This document shows positions 11,719 through 23,747 of a stretch of 64,000 nt of DNA, in pieces. A program made the translations under genes and the position numbers. How positions within the stretch are numbered: position 1 is the stretch's first letter; each line of letters opens with the position of its first letter. The notes beneath the pieces were generated by a model. It had not been told where the DNA came from and made no database searches. It saw only the letters and a list, made by a program, of their open reading frames with translations. Origin of the DNA: Brachycybe producta (Eukaryota; Arthropoda; Diplopoda; Playtdesmida; Andrognathidae). The stretch is from positions 7,253,479-7,317,478 of the forward strand of contig JAUPFP010000003.1 in NCBI GenBank assembly GCA_036925085.1. The letters run 5' to 3'.

Positions 11719-12175
11719 TCCCCAGAAATTGGTTATAACTCGAGTTATAGTTGATGGATTCACCTGAAATTTTCAACATAAAGAGATCATCTTATAATTA
11801 AATTTTCTGCTAGGCAGAAATTTTTTTCTTAAAAGGGTAAAAATTAAAAAAAATTAAAAACTAGGAAATGACCATTTCATAGTTATAGATGCACTAATGA
11901 ACTTTCCACTTTTATCAATTATTGTGACAAAATAACATGCTGGATCATTAAAAATACTAAGGTATACGACTGTTCTGATGTTTTAAAAGATAAAACATTC
12001 TTTTCTACATTCTTTAAACAATATTTATAAGCAAATTTGTCGAAATTCTACGCCAAAACAGCTAAAATTGGACTCTTCAACTTTGCTATTGTAGTATAAT
12101 CATAGCAATCTGGTTTTAATTATTAATGTATGATGATGTCCCAAAAGTTCTCTGTAGGTTTTAAGTCTGGGGGAG

Positions 12176-14395
12176 ACGCTGGGATTACAAAATAATTAGA
12201 CCCTTATTTTTTTATTTTGCCATATGACCATTTTTTGTTGAGAAAAAAATTCCCAAAGTTTGGGTATCAGCCCCAAAAATGCATTTTTCGGTAAAATTTT
12301 AAAATAAAATATCTTGTAAATCGTAAGACAGATTTGTATGAGATTTTCATGGTATCATCTACATTTTATATATTAACACGCCATATATTCATTATTGTTG
12401 GTATTTATTTATGAGTTGGGGAAAAAATTTCCTAAAAAGTTGCGAATTTTGAAAAATGTGGCTTTTTTGATGCCCTGTATGATGGAAAAGAAAAGCGCCA
12501 TTTTCAGATAAAACACATCATTAAATTCTGTATTCAAAGACGAATTCGGAAATACCAATAAGTTAATACGTATTAATAAACACAAAAACTACGCTGAAAA
12601 ATAGTACATTTTGCCGAAAATCGTTATTTTCGTGGGTTTTTGACCTTTGAAAAAAAGTGGTTCTGCAACACTTACAAGTTTGAATTTTTTTGTAAACATG
12701 CACCAACTAACATACTAATATAGTTATTACTCAGAAGTGGTGGTATTTTGTTTATTTGGTTGTTAGAATTTTTAATGTCCGATAAGATATTGTAGATCGT
12801 GATATTTATTTTTGAATACTAGTTATAATATAAGCAAAGTATATTTCAACTGTAAATTTCAACAAAACCGAGGCAAAACTGAAATACATAGAAAATGGCT
12901 TTATTCGATAACAGGACATGAAAAGAGCCATGTGATGGTGTAGGAGGTCTTCTGAAACACCATGCAACAAATATGCATGCAATTAGAAATACTTAAAAGG
13001 TATGAACCTGTACAGCCTTGTGATTGCTGTAGTTTCACTTGGGTGAATAAGTACCATGTCAGCGATTGTTGGTTAAAGATGACATGATTATGGCTCATTT
13101 GGATGCATGATACTTATTGAAGTATCACCACACTAAATTTATAGCAACAACTTGTCTTAGCCACCAGTCACTGTTATACACAAACCCAACAGTCACATAC
13201 TGCTAACGTGAGTATAACATTTTGCACAATTCTATCCTTCCGATTGCTTCTTTTTTTGGTGTAATGTTCTTGAGATTATGTTCAGCCATCAGAGTTATTG
13301 CTATGGTTCTTTATAATTTTACACTAGACATAGCAAGACTACGCCTAGTACAGCAACAAAACATGTCTCATGTTTGTTTTTTTCATTTCGATCCTGTATT
13401 TGTCAATTTCATTCAGTCAAAAGTATGCAAGTGATGCTATGTGTATAAACCTTTTGTACATTTGTAAAGTCTCAAGCATTTCTAATTACACCAAAGCTGT
13501 CTTTAGCCAAATTATGTTTTGTTGCATGGTGTTTCAGAAGACCTCCTACACCATCACATGGCCCTTTTCATGTGCTGTTATCGAATAAAGCCATTTTTGT
13601 GTATTTCAGTTTTGCCTCAGTTTTGTTGAAATTCACATATTTGAAACATGTTTTTCCAAATGTTTATTTTTTTCATTTAACAGTGGCATTCATTTACTGT
13701 TAAAATATTTTCTATACTTTGCTTATATTATAACTAGTATTCAAAAATAAATGTCACGATCTACAATATCTTATCGAACATTAAAAATTCTAACCAAACA
13801 AACAAAATACCACCACTTTTGAGAAATGACTATATTAGTATGTTAATTGGTGCCTGTTTACAAAAAAAAATCAGACTTGTAAGTGTTGCAGAACCACTTT
13901 TTTCAAAGGTCAAAAATTTTTACCCATGAAAATGACAATTTTTGTCAAAATGTCCTATTTGTTTTCAGTGTAGTTTTTGTGTTTATTAATACATATTAAC
14001 TTTATTGGTATTTCTGAATTCGTCTTTGAATACAGAATTCAATGATGTGTTTTATGTGAAAATGGCGCTTTTCTTTTCCATTATACAGGGCATCAAAAAA
14101 GCCACATTTTTCAAAATTCTCAACTTTTTAGGAATTTTTTTCCCCAACTTATAAATAAATACCAACAATAATGAATATATGGCGTGTTAATATATAAAAT
14201 GAAGATGATACCCTGGAAATATCACGGTCTCCTGGAAGTCTTACGGTTTACGAGATACTGAATTTTAAAATTTTACAGAAAAATGCATTTTTGAGGTTGA
14301 TACCCAAATTTTGGGAATTTTTTTCTCAACAAAAAATGGTCATATGGCAAAATAAAAAATAAGGGTCTAATTATTTTGTAATCCCTACACAATTT
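12176..14395. mobile_element. 2.2-kb palindromic element nested in the Tc1 left arm
   Basis: Ends GGGATTACAAAATAATTAGA (left) and the complementary TCTAATTATTTTGTAATCCC (right). The arms run about 12176-12965 and 13520-14395 and include a matching block around CTTCTGAAACACCATGCAAC. A roughly 550-bp unmatched centre (12966-13519) has only short open frames without recognisable domains. I could not identify a clean target duplication. Arms have diverged by substitutions, so this is real sequence rather than a folded read. Confidence 0.7.
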
Positions 14396-14779
14396 AATTT
14401 TCATCAAAATTGGTGAATATGAGTGGCATGCCATGCCTTACTGGTGATGGAAAGGGTCTGTGGTTTTGTAACAATTCATTCCTTAGATTACTGGAGTGAA
14501 CTGGTGCATTTTTCTGCACGAATTCTAAGCTAATGCTAGGAAATCGACTTTGGCAGGTTAGTAAACACTCTCATAACATTGTCTGATAATAAACATTATT
14601 TTTGGTTGGTTCAAAGGTGATAAACGCACTTTGCATATTGTTAGGCTCCCACCACCGACATATCCGAGGGGGAAAATATTCAAGCTCGACGATTCTGACA
14701 GTTTTTATTCTTTTCTTCATATTTGAAGGATGTGACGAAAACCCCACAATATTTTTCTAAACAAAATTTTGGCAGTGTC

Positions 14780-15107
14780 CCCCATAATATGGGGGATATA
14801 ATATGGGGAACATTTAGTGCCTTTCGAACGAGCAGCTTAGTTTTTGAAAAGCGAGTTTAGCATGTATTTCACCCAAATAAATATCAGTGATTATCAGACA
14901 ATGTTACGAGGGCATGTACTGCCATAAAACATCGATTCCATAGTATTAGCTTAGTATTCCAGCAAGAAAATGCCCCAGTTTCCTCAAATAACCTAACGAA
15001 GAAATGGTTACGGAACCAAAATATCACCACTCTCGAATGGCCGGTATGTCTGCCGGACTTAAATCCTATAGAAAACTTTTGGGACATCATTGTATATTAT
15101 GACTAAG
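14780..15107 (+). pseudogene. Tc1-like transposase C-terminal half, decayed
   Basis: Plus-strand translation with stops gives IIWGTFSAFRTSSLVFEK, then SLVFQQENAPVSS, KKWLRNQNITTLEWP and CLPDLNPIENFWDII. These match the Tc1 order VWGxFS, FQQDNAP, WP and SPDLNPIENxW. They include the second catalytic Asp (in QxDNAP, here Glu: QQENAP) and the third-position region (PIEN). The usual Asp being Glu, with internal stops, means it cannot be functional. Confidence 0.75.
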
Positions 15108-15534
15108 CAGATAGCCATCATGATACTACAATATCAAAGCTGAAAATTGTCATTTTAGCTCCTTTGGGGTAGAATTTCAGTAAATTTGCTTATAAATATT
15201 GTTTAAAGTATGTAGAAAACATCTGGACTGTCGTATACCATATTAATTTTAATGCTACTGTTGTGTTCAGCATGTTGTTTTGTCACAATAATTAATAAAA
15301 GTGAAAAGTTCATTAGCGCATCTATAATTATGAAACGGTCATTTTCCAGTTTGTAATTTTTTTAATTTCTACCTTTTTAAGAAAAAAATTTCTGCCTAGC
15401 AGAAAGTTTAGAATATAAGATGATCTCTCTATGTTGAAAATTTCAGGTGAATCCATGAACTATAACTCAAGTTATAACTAATTTCTGAGGTGCACCTATA
15501 TATATATGAAACACACTGTATACATATGCATTAA

Positions 15535-16200
15535 GGTGGTCCAAGTGGATGGTAAAAGACACGTATGATCTCAAAGTGTTCAAGTTCAGATACCAATTCA
15601 AACTAACTGCTAGAGAATTAGTAGCAATCCAGAGATTATGCATATTTGTTGCAATCATATATTATAATTCTTGGTACCAAGCTTCCCCAGCAGTTTCCAC
15701 CCTAAGGAATGATCTACAACTTCTCCAAGCTATTCATGCCAACAAGTACTCTTGATACTGCAGAAGTTCATGTGTCACCTATAGTACTTCTCTGACAAAC
15801 TAGTTGCACAGGCATTCTTTGACAATGTGTCTCTAGTCTAGAAAGAAAGCATCAAATGGTACAAGCTCTCAGCAGCAATAGAAACAATGATCATCAGAAC
15901 AAAGAAAATGTAATGTAGGATGATCTGGCAACAAAATATAATGTCCTGGAGGACTTTGTTATGGCCGAAACTCACATTTTTCAAAACATTTGGGCTGATT
16001 CCTCTTGCATCTCTGCCCAATGATAATGCACTATACAACCAAAATGCAGTTCTTGAAAAGCCAGAAAACATACAAGCATATACGAGTTGTCAATGATATA
16101 TGGCCAAACACAAGATAGCACTTATGGAAGAACTCTATAAGATGCACTTTAACTGACTTGACAACTTTTGATCGTCAACATTTGATTCCCTGATGTAAAG
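15535..16200 (+). pseudogene. Diverged transposase relic (9-bp-TSD family)
   Basis: 15549-15755 encodes VFKFRYQFKLTARELVAIQ and SPAVSTLRNDLQLLQAIH, aligning with the intact-copy MWLFRNQFTLAAREEKG and PITAAFNDLQLLQKLR. Further on, HLWYFSDKLV-like and AFFDN, a GLEDFVMAE block and IRVVNDI follow the order of the intact C-terminus. N-terminal and catalytic parts are absent. Its level of divergence resembles the relic at 2510-3150. Confidence 0.65.
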
Positions 16201-16529
16201 AAGAGCACAATCATGGAAGGTGTAGCAGTGATTGTGATTTGATTAGGCTGAGTAATAAATATTACTGTGGGTATGCTTAACTACTTAATATTAATTTGAC
16301 AGACTGCTTACTGCATAATGCATACAGAATAGTTCGGCATAATGAGTGTACAATTCACAGGTCGGTAGCGACCCACCGACCCCCCTTGGCTATGCCACTG
16401 GCCATATAAGTGTTTGTAAACATTTCAAAAAGCGTCCACACTATGAAATGTTTTGCAACAATGTTTAAACGTTTCCCATTTTGATGAGTCAAGAAACATG
16501 AATCTGAATTTACAATTGCAACTACAATT
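16201..16529. other. Intronic sequence, nothing recognised
   Basis: Non-coding DNA between the transposase relic and the LINE tail. A GTCGGTAGCGACCCACCGAC segment forms a short inverted repeat near 16361-16380. No gene is supported. Confidence 0.5.
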
Positions 16530-18325
16530 AGTACTCTGCTAGCAGCCAAATAGGCCTATGGCAGAGGGACATAAAAGGTCCATATGAAGCATTAAGCATT
16601 GTCAAGCACATATACATGCACATATATAAAAACAAAATGAATATACACATGTCAATCCCAAAAAACAAAATTGTCCCTATTCATCACTGCCTCAGGAAGT
16701 CCCATTGTCTTATAACTCTAGGAAAAAAAGACCAATAATATGAATCTGTCCTAGCAAAAATCTCCCGAATTTTCTTAGAGTGCTCAGCCCTGCCCATGTA
16801 TAGTGCTTCATGAATATCACTAGACTACAGTTTAGGACAATCACCACATGTAATTTTCCCAAACAATTTCAAACTTAACTCAGCCCTGTGATGTGCCAAA
16901 CTATGCCATTGTAGCTCTGAAAGCATCTCAGTAACACACAGTAAATTTGTGCCTGCCACAAACAAACCTAGCTGCCTTATGCTGAACCATTTCAACTGAA
17001 TGAGTGTGTGTGACAGAGTGAGGATTGCATACATTGCAGCAATACTCAAGATGAGGCTGAACCAATGCATGATAGGCATTAGTTTTAACTTGTGCTGGGC
17101 AGGTGCCCAATGTCCTTTGACTAAAATGAAGCATTTGTAGAGCTTTCCCAGTAACACCATCAATGTATTTTTTCCAAGAAAGGTCATCTGTCATTGTAAC
17201 CCCCAAGTACTTATAACACTTGACACTCCGAAGAATAGTGTCATTCATACTATAATTGAACACAATTGGATTTCTAACCCGAGTTAGCCTCATAACACTA
17301 CACTTCCCCTCATTCAACTGAAGTTGCCATGTATTACACCATCCCTGAATTGCCTTCAAGTCTAGAGCTAATGTTTCACAGTCTTGGATACCATCAACCT
17401 CGTAAATTAGAGTATCATCAGCAAATAGTCTACAGTTGCTGCCAACTGTACTGCTGAGGTAATTAATAAATATCAGGAACAAAAGAGGACCCAGCACACT
17501 ACCCTGGGGTACACCAGATTTAACAGCTAACCACTCTGAGTGAGAACCATTTACAACTACCCTTTGTTTCCAATCACTTAAAAAATAATTTACCCAATTA
17601 GTTACCTGCCCCCTAACCCATATGCTGCAACTTTTGCCATAAGTTTTGAATGTGAAACAGTGTCAAATGCCTTACAAAAGTCAAGAAACACAATGTCAAC
17701 CTGTATAACAGTGACTAACGTTTCTGGAGGTCATCCACTACCACGATAAGTTGAGTCTCACAAGAGCACCCTCTCAGGAAACGATGTTGGTTATCAGAAA
17801 TGAGATTGTGAGAAACTTAATGCAGCCAGAGTATATATGCTCAAGAATTTTACAAACCACTGAAGTTAGAGATACAGGCCTATAGTTTGCAGCTTCGGAC
17901 TTATTACCCGACTTAAATATTGGGGTAACATTTGCTAATTTCCATATACTTGGAACAACCCCTTGATCCAAAGACTGCTGATAAATTGTCCCACTTCCCT
18001 AGCTAAGTTTATACAAACTACTGTATGAATTCCATATGGCCCCCACTTTTATTTTTAAGGGTCAATAGTTGCTTGATAATGCCCTCAGTAATAACAATAA
18101 TATCCCCAAAGAAAGCATTGTTCTAGACTCAAAAGCATTAGGTGTAGTATTTTCATCTGCAGTAAAAACACTCCAGTATTGCTCATTCAACAAAGAAGCT
18201 TTCAATTCTGGGTGTGATATTAGTTCTCCATTTGCCCCAACAAGAGCTGGAATCGAGTACACACCAGCCCGAGAATACTTGACATACCTCCAAAACAGTA
18301 CAAATAAGTGTGGGCTGTGGCCATA
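16530..18325 (-). mobile_element. 5'-truncated CR1-like LINE, copy 1
   Basis: Minus-strand non-LTR retrotransposon. The 3' end carries the block TGTCCCTCTGCCATAGGCCT then GGCTGCTAGCAGAG, shared with the LINE ending near 51400. Coding remnants cover part of RT to the end of ORF2. The 5' part (ORF1, endonuclease) is missing, as usual for target-primed reverse transcription. It lies in the ANKRD13 intron between exons b and c, same strand as the gene. Confidence 0.85.
16928..18325 (-). pseudogene. LINE ORF2 reverse transcriptase, broken
   Basis: Reading order on the minus strand: 18320-18062 (LFWRYVKYSRAG, SIPALVGANGEL, SLLNEQYWSVFT), 17971-17774 (WKLANVTPIFKSGN, ANYRPVSLTSVVCKILEH) and 17497-16928 (LGPLLFLIFINYLSS, LFADDTLIYEVDG, YKYLGVTMTDDLSWKKYI, PHLEYCCNV). 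The FADD box of the RT active site is intact. The frame is interrupted by stops and shifts between blocks. Compared with the second LINE at 51542-53390, which lacks FADD, this copy keeps the palm domain but is shorter at the 5' side. Confidence 0.85.
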
Positions 18326-19257
18326 GAGATTTCCACATTTAATTTTTTAATCATAGGATAATGGCCACCCTACTGCGGGTGTATGACCCCACTCGCCCTC
18401 CTTCAAATCCCTCCATCTGTATTTACATGTGTGATTTAATTCGAACAACCCTACTTTTGAATAAATTTAGAAACTTAACAAGTTTTGTTACATGTAGATT
18501 GACATGTCAAAAAAGCCTAACCCTCTTAAACAGCATGAATTGCTACTCTGAAGTCATGCTAAGAAATACAAAAGTCTCTTGTTCCCTTTGTTCTGGGGCA
18601 GGTACCCCCCCCCCCCCAACCTCACCACTAGTTTGATTTGACATACTCTTACAAAATACTCGATGAACCCCTCCCCATCCTACATCTAACACAAAATTCT
18701 CATTTGCCTATGTAGCCAACTAAACATACAACCACAACATGGTTGCAGTCTATTTACACAACACCCAGTAACCAAGATTGTGGCTCTCGCAAACCACAAA
18801 AGCCTTGGTAGTAGTACCACTCCAATTTCCTCAAAGTCATGAAATAGCAACAACCGATTATTCAGCAATACAATCCTTAGAACATAGAATTCTAGTACAA
18901 ATCTAGGCTTTCACAACAAATTCTGGCTGAAGTCATAAACATACTAGTCTGTTTTTCTGCACAACCATTTCTATTACTGTACATTGGAGTTTAACTAGAA
19001 AGTCCCACTGTTCAATCAGAAAAGACTGTAATGCACCTGAAGCCTTCTCCCTTCACAACGACAAACTAGGAGTGTTCATTGGGGACAGCAACCCAGTAAC
19101 AATCATTCTATTGTATTGTGTCTAATTTTTTTTTCATTTACTAACACTATTTGTCAATTTAATATCAGCAGGTAAAATTAATTTGTGTCTCACTGCACAT
19201 TCTTTGCAACAACCAATAACGCATAGAATTTTAAAAAAATAAATAATTTAAACGAAC
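18326..19257. other. ANKRD13 intron sequence, nothing recognised
   Basis: Non-coding DNA between the LINE and exon b, with a C-rich run near 18605-18620. Short open frames show no known domain. Confidence 0.6.
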
Positions 19258-19382
19258 ATCTTGCAGCCGTATCAATAAATCTGGAACGCCAACTACACGA
19301 TTACAGTAACGTTGGTGATCTCGTCTGTCGACAACCTCCTGAAGAAGTTCTGGATCTCCGGTGGCCACTGCTTCCTGCACAA
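19258..19382 (-). CDS. ANKRD13: ANKRD13 homologue, exon b (ankyrin repeat end)
   Basis: A 125-bp exon. The acceptor ttcgttAG is at 19383-19384; the weak donor gttcgt begins at 19257. With the G carried from exon a it reads VVQEAVATGDPELLQEVV, then DRRDHQRYCNRVVGVPDLL and IRLQD. This corresponds to the second ankyrin repeat helix pair and the following helix of ANKRD13 (compare the family motif LHEAVxTGDPEL). The phase 0 end joins exon c as RLQD-APDFYVEM, which is the family sequence, so the non-consensus donor is supported by protein continuity. Confidence 0.87.
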
Positions 19383-19764
19383 CTAACGAAAAAATAAGAT
19401 TGACAATTAACTGTTCCTTATATCTAGCATACGTGAACATAGGGCGTCTTGGTGAAAAACTTTTATCGTGGCGCCCAATTTGGAAAGCTTACATAAATTT
19501 AGTTTGCTAGATACTAGAGTAACCGAATCATATAAGAACGTTTATTAAAAATTGTCTTCAAAAACAAACCTATTGCAACAGTATAAAAATTTCAATTTGT
19601 ATCTTCAAAACTATCCATAAATATATTTATCAAATTTTAACGTAAATTGGCTGTGGAACTGCTTTATCTTAAAAAATAAAACAAAAATCAGAATACTAAA
19701 AAGGAAATTCAATAATTTTGGGAAAATGCACTTGTGTAATTGTTAATCATAAATATATGACAAA
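19383..19764. other. ANKRD13 intron sequence, AT-rich
   Basis: Nothing recognised between exon b and the hAT-type MITE. Confidence 0.6.
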
Positions 19765-20445
19765 TAGGATTTCCATTACTGGTCACTTTATAGCATTACC
19801 AGTTTTTCGGTAATGCAGCATTACTGAAATTGGTAATACCCGTAAATTTCGATAATAAAGCAAAAACTTTAATAAGTGCTGTAAAAAAACCTCAGATTGA
19901 AAAAAATTCTATGTTAAAAAAAATTAAAATATAAATTCATATCTAATAATTATATGATAAAAAATAATCACGTTAAATAAAATAAGTGGGTTTTTATTTC
20001 GTCTCAATGCAATTCCAATTTTTTGTTTATTTTTTTGTTTCTTCTGAATGTCACTTTTTTAATGTTTTTATACATAATTGTTTTTTATATATCACAAGAG
20101 TAACAAATGAAGATGTGTTAATTTAGTACGGTATATAATGCACAGAAAGCATTTTAACTGCATGAACATTTATGTTAGTACCTATCTGAGACTTCTGTAA
20201 ACGGTTACAAGTGCATACGGATGCCATTTTTTTTTTTACTTCAGTCTTTGAAAACAACTATTGGTTTCTACGCATAATTATGGGAAATTTTAATTTTAAA
20301 CTCCGTGGCTAAACCAAATTAATATAATATTTTTTTTACCGAAAAACCGGTATTGAAAGGTCAATTTACCAGTAATACCGATGTAACAAAATAGACCAGT
20401 AATACCGGTTTACCGGTAACAAAAAAAACGGTAATGGAGACCCTA
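19765..20445. mobile_element. hAT-type MITE
   Basis: Inverted ends TAGGATTTCCATTACTGG (left) and TAGGGTCTCCATTACCG (complement of the right), with subterminal repeats of ATTACC/GGTAAT. Flanks ATGACAAA and AAGACAAA form an 8-bp duplication with one mismatch. No protein; AT-rich interior. Confidence 0.65.
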
Positions 20446-20660
20446 AAGACAAACATGATTCAATATCATAATGTTTAGGAAATAAGCATAGATAAAATGC
20501 TTAAAGAAATCAAAACTAGTTTTTATCTTTTTCTTAAGTCCATTTAAAAAAAAAATGAAAATGTAGTATGTCATAAGCAGAGATGGGAGAATAACACTTC
20601 TCTCGAATTCGAATATAATATTTGAATATATCATGAATATTTGTTTAAAATTATTATATA

Positions 20661-21451
20661 TGTGGCAACCTGGACTGCTCAATTTTGAAATTTTGATTGA
20701 GCAGACGAATTTCCCTATGGTGGTCTGCCTGACAGCTACAGTAGGCTGTTGGGACGGACGCCATTTTGGTGCCAGCAGACCTCTCACCATGAAGTCTATG
20801 GGTGAGAGGTCAGATGTGACCTCTGTCCCCTCCAGGTGGAGTTGCCTGGAGGTTTCCTGTGGCCTAGTCGACCACAGGATCGGGGGAGTGTGTTGTAGGC
20901 AGCTCGTCTGACTAGACCTGTGGGTGGAGGTCTGGGTGACCTCCACTGTCCGGCATACGACCTTTGTTTGCCTTTTGGCCAGTGGGCCTTTTGTTTATAT
21001 TTTTATATAACTCCCTTGGCTGGGTGAAGTTACCTAGCCAAGTTCTGTAAATATCGTCACTCATTTACCATCGTTTTTCACCGTAAGTGTATAATTAAAA
21101 CACTTTATTCATCACTTGCTGTGTCCGTGTGTTTTCTTGGGGGTTTACCGTGGGAGGGTGAGCTTTCTGTTGGGGAAACTCCACAGTCCTTTTCCGACCT
21201 CTTTCGGCCGGTAAATCGTGTCGGCTCGCGGTAGAACCGTTGTTCTACCGCGATATTCTTGACGAGGCGGCGTGTCACCGTCGTGTCACTGTCGAGGGAA
21301 GCTCCGCGCCGGCACCACCCGAGGGGTGCCCCGTGGAGAGGCGGCTGCGGGTACGGTCCCGTCCCCTTCGTCAGAGCTCTGTTAGCGGTGAGTGGGAACA
21401 TTTTTAAGTTTTCATTTACTGCGGATTGTAACGGTCCGGTGGGACGTTACA
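20661..21451 (+). repeat. 5' LTR of gypsy A
   Basis: 791 bp from TGTGGCAACCTGG to GGGACGTTACA. It holds a TATA-like TTTTTATATAA near 21000, then a CTTGGCT...AGCCAAG stem at about 21018-21043, ATTAAA near 21096 and an ACCGT-rich 3' part. It is very similar to 33215-33997, with scattered substitutions and a few short indels. Confidence 0.93.
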
Positions 21452-21453
21452 AT

Positions 21454-21471
21454 TGGTGGAGCCGCCGGGTA
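21454..21471 (+). promoter_or_regulatory. Candidate primer binding site
   Basis: TGGTGGAGCCGCCGGGTA begins two bases after the LTR. The initial TGG would pair with the CCA end of a tRNA, as in most LTR retrotransposons. The tRNA species cannot be assigned from memory. Confidence 0.5.
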
Positions 21472-21480
21472 CCTGTACCC

Positions 21481-21995
21481 CGCCTCTTGCACGGTGATCT
21501 ACCGTGGATTCAACCGTTTAGTCGGTCGAATCACCGTGCGGTGAGAGTACGCCACTGGGCGCGGACTTGGGTCCGTGGGACAGCGGCGGAAACCACCGTT
21601 TAACCGTATTTTTATCGTCGATTTACCGTGGGGAACGGACTTCGGTCCGTTGCACCGTGGTTAACGGTAAATTTACCGTCGAACTACCGTGGGGCACGGA
21701 CTCTTGTCCGTGGTACCGTGGTTTTCCGGGGTGTACGGTGTTTTACCGAGAAGTACACCGTGAAAAACGGACTTTTGTCCGTTACACCGCGGTAGAAACC
21801 GGTTAAGTTAAACTCTGACCGTTCCTCACCGTGGGACACGAACTTTTCTCCGTGATACCGCGGTTTCGCACGGTCCCATCCATTCGTTACGGTATTTTAC
21901 GTACTTTTGTCCGTGAGTTTACCATTTTCGACGGTGGAAACCCGATATCTGGTGGCTTTGTCCAGATTTTACCGTTTGTTTACGGTGAAAAATTT
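21481..21995 (+). promoter_or_regulatory. Structured ACCGT-rich leader with repeated hairpins
   Basis: I count 21 ACCGT or ACGGT pentamers in about 500 bp. At 60-70 bp spacing there are small stem-loops: CGGAC-TTGG-GTCCG (21562-21575), AACGGAC-TTCG-GTCCGTT (21634-21651), CACGGAC-TCTT-GTCCGTG (21695-21712) and AACGGAC-TTTT-GTCCGTT (21766-21783), with two degraded ones near 21836 and 21898. The outer pair changes A-T to C-G in step, which supports RNA pairing. The position between LTR and gag suggests a packaging, dimerisation or translation role; that is inference. Confidence 0.65.
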
Positions 21996-21997
21996 AG

Positions 21998-23032
21998 CCA
22001 GCCCCAAAAGTACCGACGGAAAGTCAGGAACTTGGTGCAGATGCGGGCTTAGAGTTATGCGGCCGCATAGTCGACCGTCCCCGTGGAGGGCGGAAGGCGG
22101 AGATTCCATGGAAACGGGAACGAAGCCTCAGCATAGACGGGGAGTTCCCGGAGGATTGGGTCACGGTGCGGAAACGCCGCTGTGACGTTCTTCCGGGAGA
22201 ATACTTGTTGGAAGACAGTGGATCCGATGGTGATCTCATCGGGAAGAACGATCAGCCACGGCCGAATGTCCAAGTTTCTACCGCTGCCCGTCCGGTTAGA
22301 CGTGGCGGGCAACCCCGTCGGGACATGGTGGAAATCCCGGATGAGACTGCACGTTTTGGCCGGGCCGTTTTGGCCGGGCTATCCGAGCAGCAACTCATTG
22401 AGATTGCCAACAGGATAGATGTCCTTCGTTTGGAAGGACGACTATCCCGGTCAACGATCGAGCCGAGGGTGGAACCTCGGTTTTCACTGTCGCCCGTGCG
22501 TGAAGGTGCACGGAGGGAGGAACCACTGGTAAAATCCCGGTTGGTACCTCTGCGGGAAGCACCCAGGCCATCTAATTGGGGAATTGGCCGGGGAGTTCCT
22601 CCCGCACCCGGACAGCAGCCGAGAGTTCAGTTGATGATACCCTCGAAAGCTGAGTCCGTGTCTGACGTTTCGGGGAACCGGAGCAGGCAGCCTCGCAGGG
22701 TTAGCGCCGCTGCTCCAGCGGTTCCAGCGGAGGTTCATGCGTTCGGGTTCTTCAACCCGGTCCACTCATTTGCTCGTTACGACGGCAGAGAGGACTTGAC
22801 GCCTTTTCTCCGCAAGTTTGAAGCGAACGCAAGAGCTCAGCGCTGGACAGACGAGTCCCGATGCAGTTTCTTTACGTTTCTGCAGGACGGTCCGGCGGAA
22901 GAGTATTACGGCCAAGACCGGAGGCAAGAAGAAGAAGACGGCAGGCTCTGGTGGTCAGCCGGCAGCAACGCCTCGAAGTGCGGACCGTATAGGAGACTCA
23001 CTCTGGCGACTAGGTCCTTGTTTCGGGTGTAA
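21998..23032 (+). pseudogene. gag: Gypsy A gag (capsid part), truncated by deletion
   Basis: The frame is open from 21998 but has no ATG before about 22325; translation may start at a non-AUG codon or earlier before decay. The N-terminal half is arginine/proline-rich. The capsid signature appears as FARYDGREDLTPFLRKFEA, then SFFTFLQDGPAEEYY, similar to Ty3/gypsy gag (FxGxxxxxxFLxxFE... LxGxAxxWY). Right after it the sequence jumps into a lysine-rich linker and the zinc-knuckle segment in another frame. A large piece of capsid appears deleted. Confidence 0.75.
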
Positions 23033-23258
23033 CCAGATGGGTCACTTGAAGGATTGTCCGAAGGCTGCGGCCAAAGGGCAGGTTGCCAGAGTGGTGCCTG
23101 ACGAAAGTCAGAACCTCCAGCCAACCGCTGGCGTTGCGCCAGTTTGGCTGGAGAGTAATAAGTACCTGGCCACCGTTCATGATGGCGAGTTCTACTATCG
23201 TCTCGTGGAGGACGAGGAGAAATCCTCGTTAAACCGCCACCAGATGCCACCGAACTGA
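22905..23258 (+). pseudogene. gag: Gypsy A nucleocapsid zinc knuckle
   Basis: In a frame different from the capsid: a basic stretch TGGKKKKTAGSGGQP, then CFGCNQMGHLKDCP, a CCHC knuckle with spacing CX2CX4HX4C. This is the nucleocapsid end of gag. A tail of about 60 residues follows to a stop at 23258. The frame change from 21998-23032 shows an indel at the deletion junction. Confidence 0.8.
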
Positions 23259-23747
23259 GTGGTGGTCGACCGGTCAAGCTTCAAAACTCAGGTGCCTGTC
23301 AGGGCCTGGGTTCTGAGCGAGGGACGTACCTCCGGGCAGTCTCCAAATATGTGGCTGTCCTGCGTAAGGCAGGGGTGCCTCTGGCGAGGTCTGCGGACCC
23401 GGAAATTACCCAGTGGGTATTTCCATCGCCATGCTCCACATTGGAGGCCGTGTGCAGCCAGCTGGATCGCTGGTTTTCCCCCTCACCCTACATGCCTAGT
23501 GGTGAGGTGCTGGATCGTGCGCTCATCGAGCAGGCGGGAGGAGTTGGTGCGTCCATACCTCCCGTTGTGCCTGGGGAGTCTCTGGTTTCTGAGACAGTGG
23601 CCCAGTCTTCTGCACGTCTGGAATTGCCATCCGGTGTGGACGGTAAGGTAGACGGGAGGCAGAAGGTTGATGGTGGGAGCCCGCGGGTTCCCATTCCTGA
23701 GCTTCAGAGCCGGGCCTACGACATAGGTTCACTACGGGTGTTGATGG

